A DNA stretch of 64,000 bases from Salinithrix halophila (GTDB lineage: Bacteria; Bacillota; Bacilli; Thermoactinomycetales; DSM-45169): assembly GCF_042650125.1 (NCBI RefSeq), contig NZ_JBHSAP010000015.1, positions 124,001 to 188,000 of the forward strand. The letters run 5' to 3'. The translations under genes and the position numbers were made by a program. Shown here piece by piece: positions 1 to 10,000 of the stretch (its first letter is position 1; each line of letters opens with the position of its first letter). The notes beneath the pieces were generated by a model, which did not search any database, had not been told where the DNA came from, and saw nothing but the letters and a program-made list of their open reading frames with translations.

Positions 1-507
1 CAAGAGGGTCATTCTCTCGTTATCCGCCCGGCGGAGCCCCATGATGCACAGGAAATTCATCGGCGCCTTACCCGGGTGGTTGAAGAGGGCGTCTATCTCA
101 ACGAAACACCGGATTCCCTTCCGGATCGGGAGGAAAAACGGGAGGAGATTGAAGACATTCGTGAAGGCGGTGGAATGTACACAGTGGTCGAAGTAGATGG
201 TGAAATTGCCGGTGTAGCCCTTCTCCGCCGTGGTTTGGAGGGAACAAGCGACCATACGGCTAAATTCCGCACCTGGCTGGTTCCCGGTTACCGAGGTCTC
301 GGCCTGGGTACCCAGCTTTTGGAGTATACCATCGAATGGGCCCGGACCCATGGGGTGGAAAAGATCAATTTGGATGTCTGGGACAATAACGACCGGGCCA
401 TCCAACTGTATGAAAAGTACGGTTTCCAAGTGGAGGGCCGCCGCCTCAAACAGGCGGTGATCGAAGGGGAATATGTGGATGAATTGTATATGGGGCTCTT
501 TGTCTAA
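1..507 (+). CDS. GNAT-family N-acetyltransferase, 5' end outside window
   Basis: The reading frame is open from base 1, so the start codon lies upstream. The visible 168 residues form a GNAT fold: a beta strand with IRPAEPHDA at the left edge, the acetyl-CoA loop RGLGLGTQLLEY (about residues 98-109 of the visible part) and the C-terminal INLDVWDNNDRAIQLYEKYGF motif region. These enzymes move an acetyl group from acetyl-CoA to an amine; the substrate cannot be read from the sequence. The gene ends about 470 bp before the acyl-CoA operon and looks independent of it. The family is clear, the substrate unknown. Confidence 0.85.
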   Translation, partial: QEGHSLVIRPAEPHDAQEIHRRLTRVVEEGVYLNETPDSLPDREEKREEIEDIREGGGMYTVVEVDGEIAGVALLRRGLEGTSDHTAKFRTWLVPGYRGLGLGTQLLEYTIEWARTHGVEKINLDVWDNNDRAIQLYEKYGFQVEGRRLKQAVIEGEYVDELYMGLFV

Positions 508-920
508 GTCCTTTGTGTAGGCAGGCGGACTGCTTCCTTGACAGGGACTGACGCGGTATTGGAGGAAATCCGGGTGTGGCGACCCGGATAATTTTTTGTC
601 AGGTAGTTTCGAAACACGAAAGATTCAGGGGTGAGTTCCGCTTTTCGGGGAAAAGCAATCGTGTTGCAAGCCTACAAGGAATCATTGGTACCGGCAACCC
701 AGCGGAGGGCACCTAGTGGACAGACCCCGCATCTGCGGGAGGAACATCGGGCGCGGAGTCGGCAATCCGGCTCCGCACCTCTTTCCGGGATTTGTCCATA
801 ACCTCACAGTGTCTTTTCTTCTCATGGAAAAGGCGCTTGTTTCTTGAATACGGAAAAATGATTGCCAATCCACAAAAAACAGAGTAATCTTGATATTGAA
901 AGCGTTTTATTTTTGCGCCG
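508..920. other. Intergenic region before the acyl-CoA operon
   Basis: About 410 bp without a convincing gene. It contains two short GC-rich hairpins: CCCGC-ATCT-GCGGG near 728-741, and a near-perfect 10-bp stem GCGGAGTCGG/CCGGCTCCGC near 752-776. Neither is followed by a T-run, so they are not clear terminators. A clear sigma-A promoter could not be fixed for the operon. Confidence 0.4.
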
Positions 921-945
921 GAACTGAACGAGCGCTCGGTTGGTC
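921..945. promoter_or_regulatory. Candidate TetR-type operator upstream of mmgA
   Basis: A perfect 10-bp palindrome, CGAGCGCTCG (929-938), sits in a longer imperfect dyad with eight of twelve matching positions per arm. It lies 41 bp before the thiolase start. The operon encodes its own TetR-family regulator (6452-7096), so an autoregulatory site is expected here; the assignment is inference. Confidence 0.4.
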
Positions 946-979
946 AGGGATTTTTACATTTTAAGCGGAGGTGCTGACA

Positions 980-2158
980 TTGGCGGAAACAGTCATTCTG
1001 GGAGGAGCCCGCACCCCATTCGGGAAATTTGGGGGCGGACTGAAAGATTTGCAAGCGGTGGATTTGGGAGGAGCGGCAATCCGGGGGGCGTTGGACCGGG
1101 CTGGCGTGCCGGGGGAACAGGTGGAGGAAGTGATCATGGGAATGGTTCTCCAGGGGGGAGCGGGCCAGATTCCCTCAAGGCAGGCGGCACGTAAGGCGGG
1201 ACTCCCCTGGGAAGTAGGGACGGAGACGATCAATAAGGTATGTGCTTCCGGGATGCGGAGTGCTACCCTGGCGGATCAGGTCATCCGAGCAGGGGATGCC
1301 GACCTAATCGTAGCCGGTGGTATGGAGAGCATGTCCAACGCTCCCTATGTTCTGAAGGGCGCCCGGTGGGGCCAACGCATGGGCGACGGGCAGATGACGG
1401 ACCTGATGATCCATGACGGTCTTTGGTGCGCCTTTGATGGGGTGCATATGATCGTACACGGAAGCAACATAGCCGCCGAGTATGGGGTAACCCGGGAAGA
1501 ACAGGATCGTTGGGCCCAACGCAGCCATCAACGGGCGGTGGTTGCCATCGATGAAGGCAAGCTGGCGGAGGAAATTGTACCGGTGACCGTGAAAGGGCGC
1601 AAAGGAGAAACCGTGGTCGACACCGATGAGGCACCCCGTCGGGACACGACCGTTGACAAGCTCGCATCCTTAAAGCCGGTCTTTCTTAAGGATGGAACGG
1701 TGACAGCGGGGAACGCTCCCGGCGTCAACGACGGAGCTTGTGCGTTGGTTCTCGCCTCCGATTCCAAAGTGGAAGCATTGGGGGTGAAGCCCGTTGCCAA
1801 AATGCTGGGACATGCCGCAGTAGCGATGGAGGCGAAGGATTTCCCGATCACTCCGGCATATGCCATCCAGAAGCTCTTAAAAAAGCATGGCCTCACCCCA
1901 GACCAGATCGATTGCTTTGAGGTAAACGAAGCCTTTGCTGCTGTTGCTCTCGCCAATGGAAAGATTCTGGGTTGGGATGAAGAGAAGGTGAACATCAATG
2001 GCGGGGCGGTTGCACTGGGGCATCCGATCGGGGCCAGCGGTGCGCGTATTATCCTTACCTTGATTCATGAACTCCGTCGCCGCGGAGGAGGCCTGGGAGT
2101 GGCGGGTATCTGCAGCGGTGCTGCTCAGGGAGATGCCGTCCTCATTCGGGTGGATTGA
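980..2158 (+). CDS. mmgA: Acetyl-CoA C-acetyltransferase (thiolase)
   Basis: Thiolase of 392 residues that condenses two acetyl-CoA to acetoacetyl-CoA or performs the reverse, last step of beta-oxidation. The nucleophilic cysteine is in NKVCASG (C88). The C-terminal catalytic motifs are NEAFA, GHPIGASGARI and CSGAAQGDAV (second cysteine about 378). The start is taken as TTG at 980, because GGAGGTG (967-973) is six bases upstream and the protein then begins MAETVILGGARTPFG like its relatives; a GTG at 971 in the same frame overlaps that ribosome site. It is the first gene of an operon through icmF. The symbol follows B. subtilis MmgA by similarity. Confidence 0.93.
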   Translation: MAETVILGGARTPFGKFGGGLKDLQAVDLGGAAIRGALDRAGVPGEQVEEVIMGMVLQGGAGQIPSRQAARKAGLPWEVGTETINKVCASGMRSATLADQVIRAGDADLIVAGGMESMSNAPYVLKGARWGQRMGDGQMTDLMIHDGLWCAFDGVHMIVHGSNIAAEYGVTREEQDRWAQRSHQRAVVAIDEGKLAEEIVPVTVKGRKGETVVDTDEAPRRDTTVDKLASLKPVFLKDGTVTAGNAPGVNDGACALVLASDSKVEALGVKPVAKMLGHAAVAMEAKDFPITPAYAIQKLLKKHGLTPDQIDCFEVNEAFAAVALANGKILGWDEEKVNINGGAVALGHPIGASGARIILTLIHELRRRGGGLGVAGICSGAAQGDAVLIRVD

Positions 2159-2213
2159 TTCACCCAGAAACAGAGAGCATGGGATGCCAGCTTGAAAAAG
2201 GAGGAAAAAGCCG

Positions 2214-3071
2214 ATGAAGATCCAGCATGTCACGGTGATCGGAGCCGGTCAGATGGGGAGCGGCATTGCCCAGGTGGCAGCCGAGGCCGGTTGTCAAGTG
2301 AACCTTTACGATTTGCAGGAGGGATTCCTGGAGAAAGGAGTTGGCAGGATTGAAAAAAATCTGGCTCGACAGGTAGAGAAAGGGCGTCTGGATGAGAAAG
2401 AGAAGTTGTCGATCCTTGACCGAATTCACAAGTTCGCCTCCCTCGAAAAAGCGGTCGAGGAGACCGACATCGTGATCGAAGCCGTGGTGGAAAACATGGG
2501 GGTAAAGACGGAGCTGTTCCGTCAATTGGACGAAGCTTGTCCTAGTCGTACCATTTTGGCCAGCAATACTTCATCCCTTCCAATCACGGAGATCGCGGCA
2601 TCGACGAACCGGCCGGAGAAGGTGATCGGGATGCATTTCATGAATCCGGTGCCGGTGATGAAGCTGGTGGAAGTGATCCGGGGTCTGGCTACCAGCGACG
2701 AAGTGTATCATACCGTGGAATCCCTGGCGAAAGAACTGGGTAAGACGCCGGTGGAAGTAAAGGATTTTCCCGGATTCATCTCCAATCGGGTCCTGATGCC
2801 CATGATCAACGAGGCGATCTATGCTGTCTATGAGGGTGTTGCCGAACCAGAGGCCATCGATCAAGTGATGAAATTAGGGATGAATCATCCCATGGGTCCC
2901 CTTACGCTGGCCGACTTTATCGGATTGGACACCTGTCTGTATATCATGGAGACCCTGCACGAGGGTTTTGGGGATTCCAAATATCGACCCTGCCCTCTCC
3001 TCCGGAAATATGTGAAGGCAGGTTGGACAGGGCGGAAGGCAGGGCGCGGTTTTTACATCTATGAGAGCTGA
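2214..3071 (+). CDS. mmgB: 3-hydroxybutyryl-CoA dehydrogenase
   Basis: An NAD(P)-dependent 3-hydroxyacyl-CoA dehydrogenase of 285 residues, the usual length. It interconverts 3-hydroxybutyryl-CoA and acetoacetyl-CoA. The N-terminal Rossmann motif is VIGAGQMGSGIAQ (residues 8-20). The catalytic His is in GMHFMNPVPVMKLVEV (about residue 142), and the C-terminal dimerisation domain carries DFPGFISNR and GMNHPMGPLTLADFIGLD. An AAGGAGG ribosome site precedes the ATG. It lies between the thiolase and the acyl-CoA dehydrogenases, consistent with a short-chain acyl-CoA pathway. No enoyl-CoA hydratase is present in the operon; one may be encoded elsewhere. Confidence 0.92.
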   Translation: MKIQHVTVIGAGQMGSGIAQVAAEAGCQVNLYDLQEGFLEKGVGRIEKNLARQVEKGRLDEKEKLSILDRIHKFASLEKAVEETDIVIEAVVENMGVKTELFRQLDEACPSRTILASNTSSLPITEIAASTNRPEKVIGMHFMNPVPVMKLVEVIRGLATSDEVYHTVESLAKELGKTPVEVKDFPGFISNRVLMPMINEAIYAVYEGVAEPEAIDQVMKLGMNHPMGPLTLADFIGLDTCLYIMETLHEGFGDSKYRPCPLLRKYVKAGWTGRKAGRGFYIYES

Positions 3072-3122
3072 TCCTGACAAGGGGCTCACCCCATAAATAG
3101 GAGTAGAGTGGGAGAGATCACC

Positions 3123-4265
3123 ATGGAACTCCGGTTGACGGAAGAACAACACATGATGCGTAAAATGGTGCGCGAATTCGCGCGCAAGGAAATCACACCC
3201 TGGATTCCATCGATGGACCGGGAGGACCGCTTTCCCCGGGAGGTAGTGACCAAACTGGGAGAGATGGGTTTGATGGGGATTCCCGTACCGGAAGAGTGGA
3301 GTGGTGCGGGGGCCGATTTTCTTTCTTACATCCTGACCCTGGAAGAGCTGTCCCGCGTCAGCGCCACCGTAGGGGTTATCCTGGCGGTACACACCTCCGT
3401 CGGAACCAATCCGATCTTAAAATACGGGACGGAGGCACAAAAGGAGCGATATGTCCGGAGACTGGCCAGCGGGGAATTCCTCGGCGCATTCGCGTTGACC
3501 GAGCCTCAAGCGGGTTCTGACGCTTCTGCACTCCGGACTCGGGCGGTAAGGTGCGGGGATACTTATCTTCTCAGCGGGAGTAAGGTATTTATCACCAACG
3601 CGGGGGAGGCGGACACCTACACGACCTTTGCCGTCACGGATCCGGAGAAGGGAGCGAAAGGGATCACCGCCTTTGTTCTGGAAAAAGACGCCCCCGGTCT
3701 GGTCATCGGTAAGAAGGAGAAAAAAATGGGCCTGGGTGGTTCCAGCACCTGCGAAGTGATCTTCGAGGAGGCGGAAGTACCGGCGGAAAATCGACTCGGT
3801 GAAGAAGGACAGGGTTATGAAATTGCTCTTTCCAACTTGGCAGGCGGTCGAATCGGGATTGGGGCCCAGGCATTGGGGCTGGCCCAAGCTGCATTAGAAG
3901 CGGCCCGTGTTTACGCCGGAGAACGCCGGCAGTTTGGCAAACCGATTGGGAAGTTGCAAGGGATCGGATTCAAGTTGGCGGATATGGCGACGCGGATCGA
4001 AGCGGCCCGGCTCCTTGTCTACCGTGCGGCAGTCCTTCGGGACGGCGGGCATCCTTGCCGCCGTGAGGCTGCCATGGCCAAAATGTTTGCATCCGATGTC
4101 GCTATGGATGCGACCACCGAGGCGATCCAGGTTTTCGGTGGTTATGGATACACCCGGGAATATCCGGTGGAACGCCTTTTCCGCGATGCCAAGGTAACTC
4201 AGATTTACGAAGGAACCAATGAGATCCAGCGGATGGTCATCGGGGAAGACCTATTGCAGGATTGA
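3123..4265 (+). CDS. Acyl-CoA dehydrogenase, short/branched-chain type
   Basis: FAD-dependent acyl-CoA dehydrogenase of 380 residues that introduces the alpha-beta double bond into short or branched acyl-CoA and passes electrons to ETF. Signatures seen are ALTEPQAGSDASAL (FAD and substrate contact, about residue 123), YAGERRQFGKPIGKLQ, and the C-terminal GGYGYTREYPVERLFRD. The catalytic glutamate lies in QIYEGTNEIQ (about residue 363). ATG 3123 is chosen over an in-frame GTG at 3108 because relatives begin near MELRLTEEQ and GGGAGAG precedes it. The next gene is a paralogue, so the two probably differ in chain preference. Confidence 0.92.
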   Translation: MELRLTEEQHMMRKMVREFARKEITPWIPSMDREDRFPREVVTKLGEMGLMGIPVPEEWSGAGADFLSYILTLEELSRVSATVGVILAVHTSVGTNPILKYGTEAQKERYVRRLASGEFLGAFALTEPQAGSDASALRTRAVRCGDTYLLSGSKVFITNAGEADTYTTFAVTDPEKGAKGITAFVLEKDAPGLVIGKKEKKMGLGGSSTCEVIFEEAEVPAENRLGEEGQGYEIALSNLAGGRIGIGAQALGLAQAALEAARVYAGERRQFGKPIGKLQGIGFKLADMATRIEAARLLVYRAAVLRDGGHPCRREAAMAKMFASDVAMDATTEAIQVFGGYGYTREYPVERLFRDAKVTQIYEGTNEIQRMVIGEDLLQD

Positions 4266-4321
4266 ACGTGCTTTGGAGGAGAAACCCCGTTTGTCGCGGG
4301 AGCGTAAAAGGAGTGTCAAGG

Positions 4322-5464
4322 ATGCAATTTCGATTGAGCGAGGAACATGAGATGATGCGCAAGATGGTGCGGGATTTTGCCGTCAAAGAGGTGGCCCCCA
4401 CCGCGGCAGAAAGGGATGAAAAGGAATCCTTTGACCGCTCCATCTATGACAAGATGGGGGAATTGGGCTTAACGGGCATTCCCTGGGAGGAGAAGTGGGG
4501 CGGGGCGGGTTCCGATTTTTTGAGCTATGTCATCGCTGTTGAGGAGCTTTCCCGTGTGTGTGGGTCCACGGGTGTTACCTTGTCCGCCCATCTTTCCTTG
4601 GCCAGCTGGCCATTGTGGAAATTCGGGACAGAAGAGCAGAAAAAGCATTTCCTGAAGCCCCTCGCCGAAGGGAAAAAGTTAGGGGCCTACGGCCTGACCG
4701 AACCCGGTTCTGGTTCTGATGCGGCCAACATGAGGACAACCGCTCGCCGGGAAGGAGACGAGTACACCCTAAACGGAAACAAGATTTTCATCACCAACGG
4801 GGGGGAGGCGGAGATCTATCTGGTCTTTGCCGTTACTGATGCGGAGCAAAAGCACCACGGTGTTACAGCCTTTATTGTAGAAAAGGGAACCCGGGGCTTT
4901 TCCATCGGCAAAAAGGAATCCAAACTGGGCATCCGCTCCTCGCCGACGACAGAAATTGTCTTCGAAGATTGCCGCATTCCTGTTGCCAACCGCCTCGGCA
5001 AGGAGGGGGAAGGCTTTCGGATCGCCATGATGACACTGGACGGAGGGCGAAACGGAATCGCAGCCCAGGCTGTCGGAATCGCCCAGGGAGCCCTTGATGC
5101 CGCTTTGGCTTATGCCAAGGATCGGAAGCAGTTCGGCAAACCGATCGGCAAGTTGCAAGCGATCCAGTTTAAATTGGCAGATATGGCGACCCAGATCGAA
5201 GCGGCCCGCCTGCTCACCTACCAGGCGGCATGGCTGGAGTCCAGGGGACTTCCCTATGGGAAAGCTTCGGCGATGGCGAAACTGTACGCGGGGGATATCG
5301 CCATGAGCGTCACGACGGAGGCCGTTCAAGTTTTCGGCGGTTATGGGTATACCCGGGAGTATCCGGTTGAGCGGTTTATGCGAGATGCCAAGATTACGCA
5401 GATTTACGAGGGGACCAACGAAATTCAACGCCTCGTGATTGCCGGACATCTGTTGAAGGAATGA
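4322..5464 (+). CDS. Acyl-CoA dehydrogenase, second paralogue
   Basis: A second acyl-CoA dehydrogenase, also 380 residues. It shares with the upstream copy the motifs GLTEPGSGSDAANM, YAKDRKQFGKPIGKLQ, GGYGYTREYPVERFMRD and the catalytic QIYEGTNEIQ. Its start is ATG 4322, eight bases after AAGGAG (4308-4313). Paired dehydrogenases next to IcmF suggest one for butyryl-CoA and one for isobutyryl- or 2-methylbutyryl-CoA; that split is inference. Its last four bases ATGA overlap an alternative but unlikely start of the next gene, so the two are tightly linked. Confidence 0.92.
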   Translation: MQFRLSEEHEMMRKMVRDFAVKEVAPTAAERDEKESFDRSIYDKMGELGLTGIPWEEKWGGAGSDFLSYVIAVEELSRVCGSTGVTLSAHLSLASWPLWKFGTEEQKKHFLKPLAEGKKLGAYGLTEPGSGSDAANMRTTARREGDEYTLNGNKIFITNGGEAEIYLVFAVTDAEQKHHGVTAFIVEKGTRGFSIGKKESKLGIRSSPTTEIVFEDCRIPVANRLGKEGEGFRIAMMTLDGGRNGIAAQAVGIAQGALDAALAYAKDRKQFGKPIGKLQAIQFKLADMATQIEAARLLTYQAAWLESRGLPYGKASAMAKLYAGDIAMSVTTEAVQVFGGYGYTREYPVERFMRDAKITQIYEGTNEIQRLVIAGHLLKE

Positions 5465-5496
5465 GAAGGCCCTCCAACGGAAAGGAGGAGGAGTCC

Positions 5497-6465
5497 ATGG
5501 ACGAATGGGTGAACGCAGTCAAAGAGGGTGACCGGCGCAAAATCGCCCGGGCGATCAGCTGGATTGAGAATGGGGATATCCGCCGGGAGGCGCTGATGGA
5601 AGCTCTTTATCCCCATACCGGAGGCGCTTTCCTCATTGGTGTAACCGGATCACCAGGGGCAGGGAAGAGCACGCTTGTCGACGGACTCCTCTTCGAGATC
5701 CGCAAGCAAGGAAAAAAGGCGGCCGTGATTGCTGTCGATCCGACCAGTCCCTTTACTGGCGGGGCTCTCCTGGGAGACCGGGTTCGGATGGCTCGCCATG
5801 CCTTGGACAAAGGGGTCTTCATCCGCAGTATGGGAACGCGGGGAAGCTTGGGTGGCCTGGCCCGTCCTGCAAAAGAGGCGGCCCGGGTGCTTGACGCCGC
5901 CGGCTATGACGTAATCTTTATTGAAACGGTTGGAGTCGGCCAGTCGGAAATCGACATTATGCATCTGGCGGATACCGTCGCTCTGGTCCTCACCCCTGGG
6001 AGCGGGGATGCGGTTCAGGTATTCAAGGCGGGAATCATGGAGACCGCCGACTTATTCGTAGTGAATAAAGCGGATGGAGAGGGGGCGGAAAAGCTGGTCC
6101 GGGATATTGAAGAGATGCTTTCCCTTGTGAAAGGGGATGCTCCCTGGATGCCCCCGATTGTCCAAACGGAGAGTAAGGAAGGACGAGGCTTGGACTTGCT
6201 GTGGGGAAAGATGGAATCCCACCGCCTCTATCTCCTGGAAAGCGGAAACTGGGAGGGGCATCGTCTGCAGCGCCTCCGGCGGGAGGTACAGGAGATCATG
6301 GAAGAAGAACTTCGGAACCAGCTGGCGGATCGCATTCGGGATCCTGCCTTCCAACAGGATTTGGACCGGGTCCAATCCAGGGAAAAAGCTCCCCATGAGG
6401 TGGCTCGGAAGTGGTTGGCTCGCCTCATGGATACATCGGGAGGCGCTAACTATGACCGGGGATGA
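5497..6465 (+). CDS. meaB: MeaB/ArgK-type G3E GTPase, mutase chaperone
   Basis: P-loop GTPase of 322 residues in the MeaB family, which loads adenosylcobalamin into acyl-CoA mutases and protects them. It carries Walker A GVTGSPGAGKST (48-59), DPTSPFTGGALLGDRVRM, the switch region ETVGVGQSEIDI, and NKADGEGA for guanine recognition. The start is ATG 5497 behind AAAGGAGGAGG (5481-5491). IcmF, two genes downstream, already has a fused G-domain, so a separate MeaB is notable; it may serve another mutase encoded elsewhere or act as an additional chaperone. Confidence 0.92.
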   Translation: MDEWVNAVKEGDRRKIARAISWIENGDIRREALMEALYPHTGGAFLIGVTGSPGAGKSTLVDGLLFEIRKQGKKAAVIAVDPTSPFTGGALLGDRVRMARHALDKGVFIRSMGTRGSLGGLARPAKEAARVLDAAGYDVIFIETVGVGQSEIDIMHLADTVALVLTPGSGDAVQVFKAGIMETADLFVVNKADGEGAEKLVRDIEEMLSLVKGDAPWMPPIVQTESKEGRGLDLLWGKMESHRLYLLESGNWEGHRLQRLRREVQEIMEEELRNQLADRIRDPAFQQDLDRVQSREKAPHEVARKWLARLMDTSGGANYDRG

Positions 6466-7096
6466 AAAAGGGATCCCTTCGTTGGTAAAAAACCGCCGTC
6501 TGGTCGAACAGCGCCGCAGTCAGATCATCCATGGGGCTTTCAACCTGTTTGTCCGGAAGGGCTTTCATAAGACGACCACCCGGGAGATCGCCCGAGAATG
6601 CGGCCTTTCCATCGGAACGATGTATGAATATATCCAGACCAAGGAAGATGTTCTCTACCTGGTATGCGACTACATCCATGCCGAGCTGGAGCGGCGCCTT
6701 CGGGAAGCCCTCGAAGGAATCCGGACAGGGAAGGAAGGGCTGATGCGGGCCGTTTCCCAACATTTTCGGCTGATGGGAGAGATGAGTGATTACGTCCTCC
6801 TGATTTATCAGGAGACCAAGTCGCTTCCCCGGGAAGCCAAAAAGCGGATTTTACAGAAAGAAGAGGAGATTACCGCTCTTTTCGAAGAGGTACTGCACCG
6901 GGGAATCCGAGATGGGACTCTGAAGCTGGACGCCTCTTCGGTCAAGCTGATGGCTCACAATATCATGGTGCTGGGGCAGATGTGGACTTTTCGTCGGTGG
7001 GCCCTTGGCGGGCATTACTCGCTGGAGGAGTATACCCGCCGCCAGACGGCCCTCCTGTTGAGTGAATGTACCCAAGAAGATGCGGGAGGCGAGTAG
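6452..7096 (+). CDS. TetR/AcrR-family transcriptional regulator
   Basis: A 214-residue repressor-type protein. The N-terminal helix-turn-helix spans about residues 25-70 (GFHKTTTREIARECGLSIGT then MYEYIQTKEDVLYLV). The C-terminal ligand domain is variable, as usual. The start ATG 6452 overlaps the end of meaB by 14 bases and is preceded by GGGAGG. Position inside an acyl-CoA operon suggests control by an acyl-CoA, as for the FadR-type TetR repressors; the palindrome at 921-945 is a candidate target. Its end is one base from the icmF start, so it is cotranscribed with the mutase. Confidence 0.88.
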   Translation: MTGDEKGIPSLVKNRRLVEQRRSQIIHGAFNLFVRKGFHKTTTREIARECGLSIGTMYEYIQTKEDVLYLVCDYIHAELERRLREALEGIRTGKEGLMRAVSQHFRLMGEMSDYVLLIYQETKSLPREAKKRILQKEEEITALFEEVLHRGIRDGTLKLDASSVKLMAHNIMVLGQMWTFRRWALGGHYSLEEYTRRQTALLLSECTQEDAGGE

Positions 7097-7097
7097 G

Positions 7098-10000
7098 ATG
7101 ACCAGGGAGGTATACAGACCGAAACACCCAGTGCGGTTCGTGACGGCAGCCAGTCTTTTTGACGGCCACGATGCCTCGATCAACCTGTTTCGGCGGCTGT
7201 TGCAAGCAAGTGGCGTTGAGGTGATTCACCTGGGCCACGACCGGTCTGTCGACCTGATCGTCGATGCGGCGGTTCAGGAAGATGTACAGGGGATTGCGGT
7301 CTCCTCCTACCAGGGGGGGCACATGGAGTTCTTCAAATACATGGTGGACCGGCTAAAGGAGAAGAAGGCAGACCATATCAAGGTTTTCGCCGGTGGGGGC
7401 GGCGTCATTGTCCCTCGGGAAATTCGGGAATTGGAAGCCTACGGGGTGGTTAAAGTCTTTTCGCCGGAGGATGGGCGGTCCATGGGCTTGCAAGGAATCA
7501 TCAACCAGATGGTTCGGGCCTGCGATTTTCCTCCTGTGGAGCGGATTACCGGGGAACCGGAAGCGGCGGCCCGCGGGGATGTAGCGGCCATCGCCCGTTT
7601 GATTACGTCTGTCGAGCAGAATGAGGGAGAGGAGGCCGTTGCAGCTGCCGCCCTCTCTGTTCCAGCGGAAGAGGCTGCCAAGAAAAAGACGGTGCCGGTG
7701 GTGGGCCTGACCGGGACCGGTGGCGCGGGGAAGAGCTCTCTCACTGATGAATTGGTTCGCCGTTTTTTGGGAGACTTCCCGGAGAAAAAGATAGCGATCC
7801 TCTCCATTGACCCTTCCAAGCAGAAAACCGGCGGCGCTCTCCTCGGGGACCGCATCCGCATGAATGCGGTCCATCATCCACGGGTTTACATGCGGAGCCT
7901 TGCCACCCGGAAGAACCGTTCCGAGCTGTCCGCTGCCACCAAAGAAGCGATTGGTATCCTGAAGCAGTCGGGTTTCGACCTCGTCCTGGTGGAAACAAGC
8001 GGAATCGGCCAGGGGAATGCTGATATTATCGAAGTGAGTGATTTCTCCGTCTACGTGATGACATCGGAGTTCGGTGCCCCTTCCCAACTGGAAAAGATCG
8101 AAATGCTGGACTACGCGGACCTGATCGCCATCAATAAGTTTGACCGTAAAGGTTCCGAGGATGCCCTAAGGGACGTGAAAAAGCAATACAGGCGTAACCA
8201 TCACCTCTTTGACGCCGATGACCGGGATATTCCGGTCTACGGGACTATGGCCCACCGATTCAACGATGCCGGTACTCACCTTTTCTACAAAGCTCTCATT
8301 ACAGGCGTGTCAAAAAAGCTTTCCCTCGGCTGGGAGTCGGACCTAAATGTGGAGCACAACACGGAAGCACGTCCCATCATTCTGCCCGAGCGGATGCATT
8401 ACTTGCGAGAGATCGCTTCTACCGTTCGTAAATACCGGGAATATACCGAGGAACAGGCCGACCTCGCCCGCAAGTGGTTCCAGGTGAACGGTGCCAGGGA
8501 AATTTTTAAGGAAAGGCTCCATGACGGCACCGATGAAAGGGAAGGACCGCTCGTACCGCTGGAGGAAGCCGCCGAGTCGATCAAGGAACGCCTTGCCCCC
8601 GAGTCCAGGCGTACCCTGGAAGAATGGCCGCGCTTGAAAGAAGCTTACCGGCAGGAAGAATTCGTGGTCAAGGTGAGGGATAAAGAGATCCGCACTCCCT
8701 TGTTTACCGAAACACTGTCCGGAAGTCGGATTCCTAAGGTGGCTCTCCCCCGGTTTGAGGATTGGGGAGAGGTCCTTCGTTGGGCGATGAAGGAAAACGT
8801 CCCCGGCCGCTTCCCCTATACCGCTGGTGTCTTTCCCTTTAAGCGGGGGGATGAGGATCCGAAGCGAATGTTTGCCGGGGAGGGGACACCGGAACGGACC
8901 AACCGCCGCTTTCATTATCTCTCCGAAGGGGAACCCGCAAAGCGCCTCTCCACCGCTTTTGACAGTGTTACCCTGTATGGCAGGGATCCCGATGAACGGC
9001 CGGACATTTATGGGAAGATCGGGGAGTCTGGGGTGAGTATCTGCACGTTGGAAGACATGAAGAAGCTCTACGCCGGCTTCGACCTGTGCGCTCCTTCTAC
9101 CAGCGTTTCGATGACCATTAACGGTCCGGCTCCCATCATACTGGCCATGTTCCTTAATACGGCGATTGATCAGCAGATCGACCGCTTTCGGGAGAAGGAA
9201 GGGCGGGAACCTACGGAGGAAGAGCGGCAGGCCATTCGATCCCGGGCCCTGGCCACTGTGCGTGGAACGGTGCAGGCGGATATCCTGAAAGAGGATCAGG
9301 GGCAGAACACTTGCATCTTCTCCACGGAGTTTGCCCTTAAAATGATGGGCGATATCCAACAGTATTTCATCGATCACGGAGTCCGGAATTACTACTCCGT
9401 CAGTATCAGCGGCTATCATATCGCTGAGGCGGGAGCCAACCCGATTTCTCAGCTGGCCTTTACCCTGGCTAATGCTTTCACCTATGTGGAGTATTATCTT
9501 TCCCGGGGGATGAAGATCGATCAGTTTGCTCCTAACCTCTCTTTCTTTTTCTCCAACGGTCTCGACGCGGAGTATTCGGTCATTGGCCGAGTGGCCCGCC
9601 GCATTTGGGCCGTAGTTATGAAGCGTCTATACGGGGCCAACGAGAGGAGCCAGAAACTGAAGTATCATATTCAGACTTCGGGCCGATCTCTTCACGCCCA
9701 GGAGGTCAACTTCAACGATATCCGAACCACTCTTCAGGCCTTAATGGCTCTTAACGATCAGTGTAATTCCCTCCATACCAACGCTTACGATGAAGCGATC
9801 ACCACTCCCACGGAAGATTCCGTCCGGCGGGCGATGGCCATCCAGTTAATCATTACGAAAGAGCTGGGCCTTTCTAAAAATGAAAATTCCCTTCAGGGCT
9901 CTTTTATCATCGAAGAATTGACCGATTTGGTAGAGGAGGCCGTACTGCGGGAGTTCGAACGTATTTCCGATCGGGGGGGCGTCCTCGGAGCGATGGAGAC

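Noticed and set aside
6137..6451. N-terminal extension of the TetR regulator inside meaB
   Set aside because: It is out of frame with meaB and translates to non-protein-like sequence; ATG 6452 has a ribosome site and gives a normal TetR length.
8343..9419. A 358-codon minus-strand open frame inside icmF
   Set aside because: It is fully antisense to a strongly conserved enzyme and has unstructured, His/Gly/Pro-rich composition, so it is a shadow.
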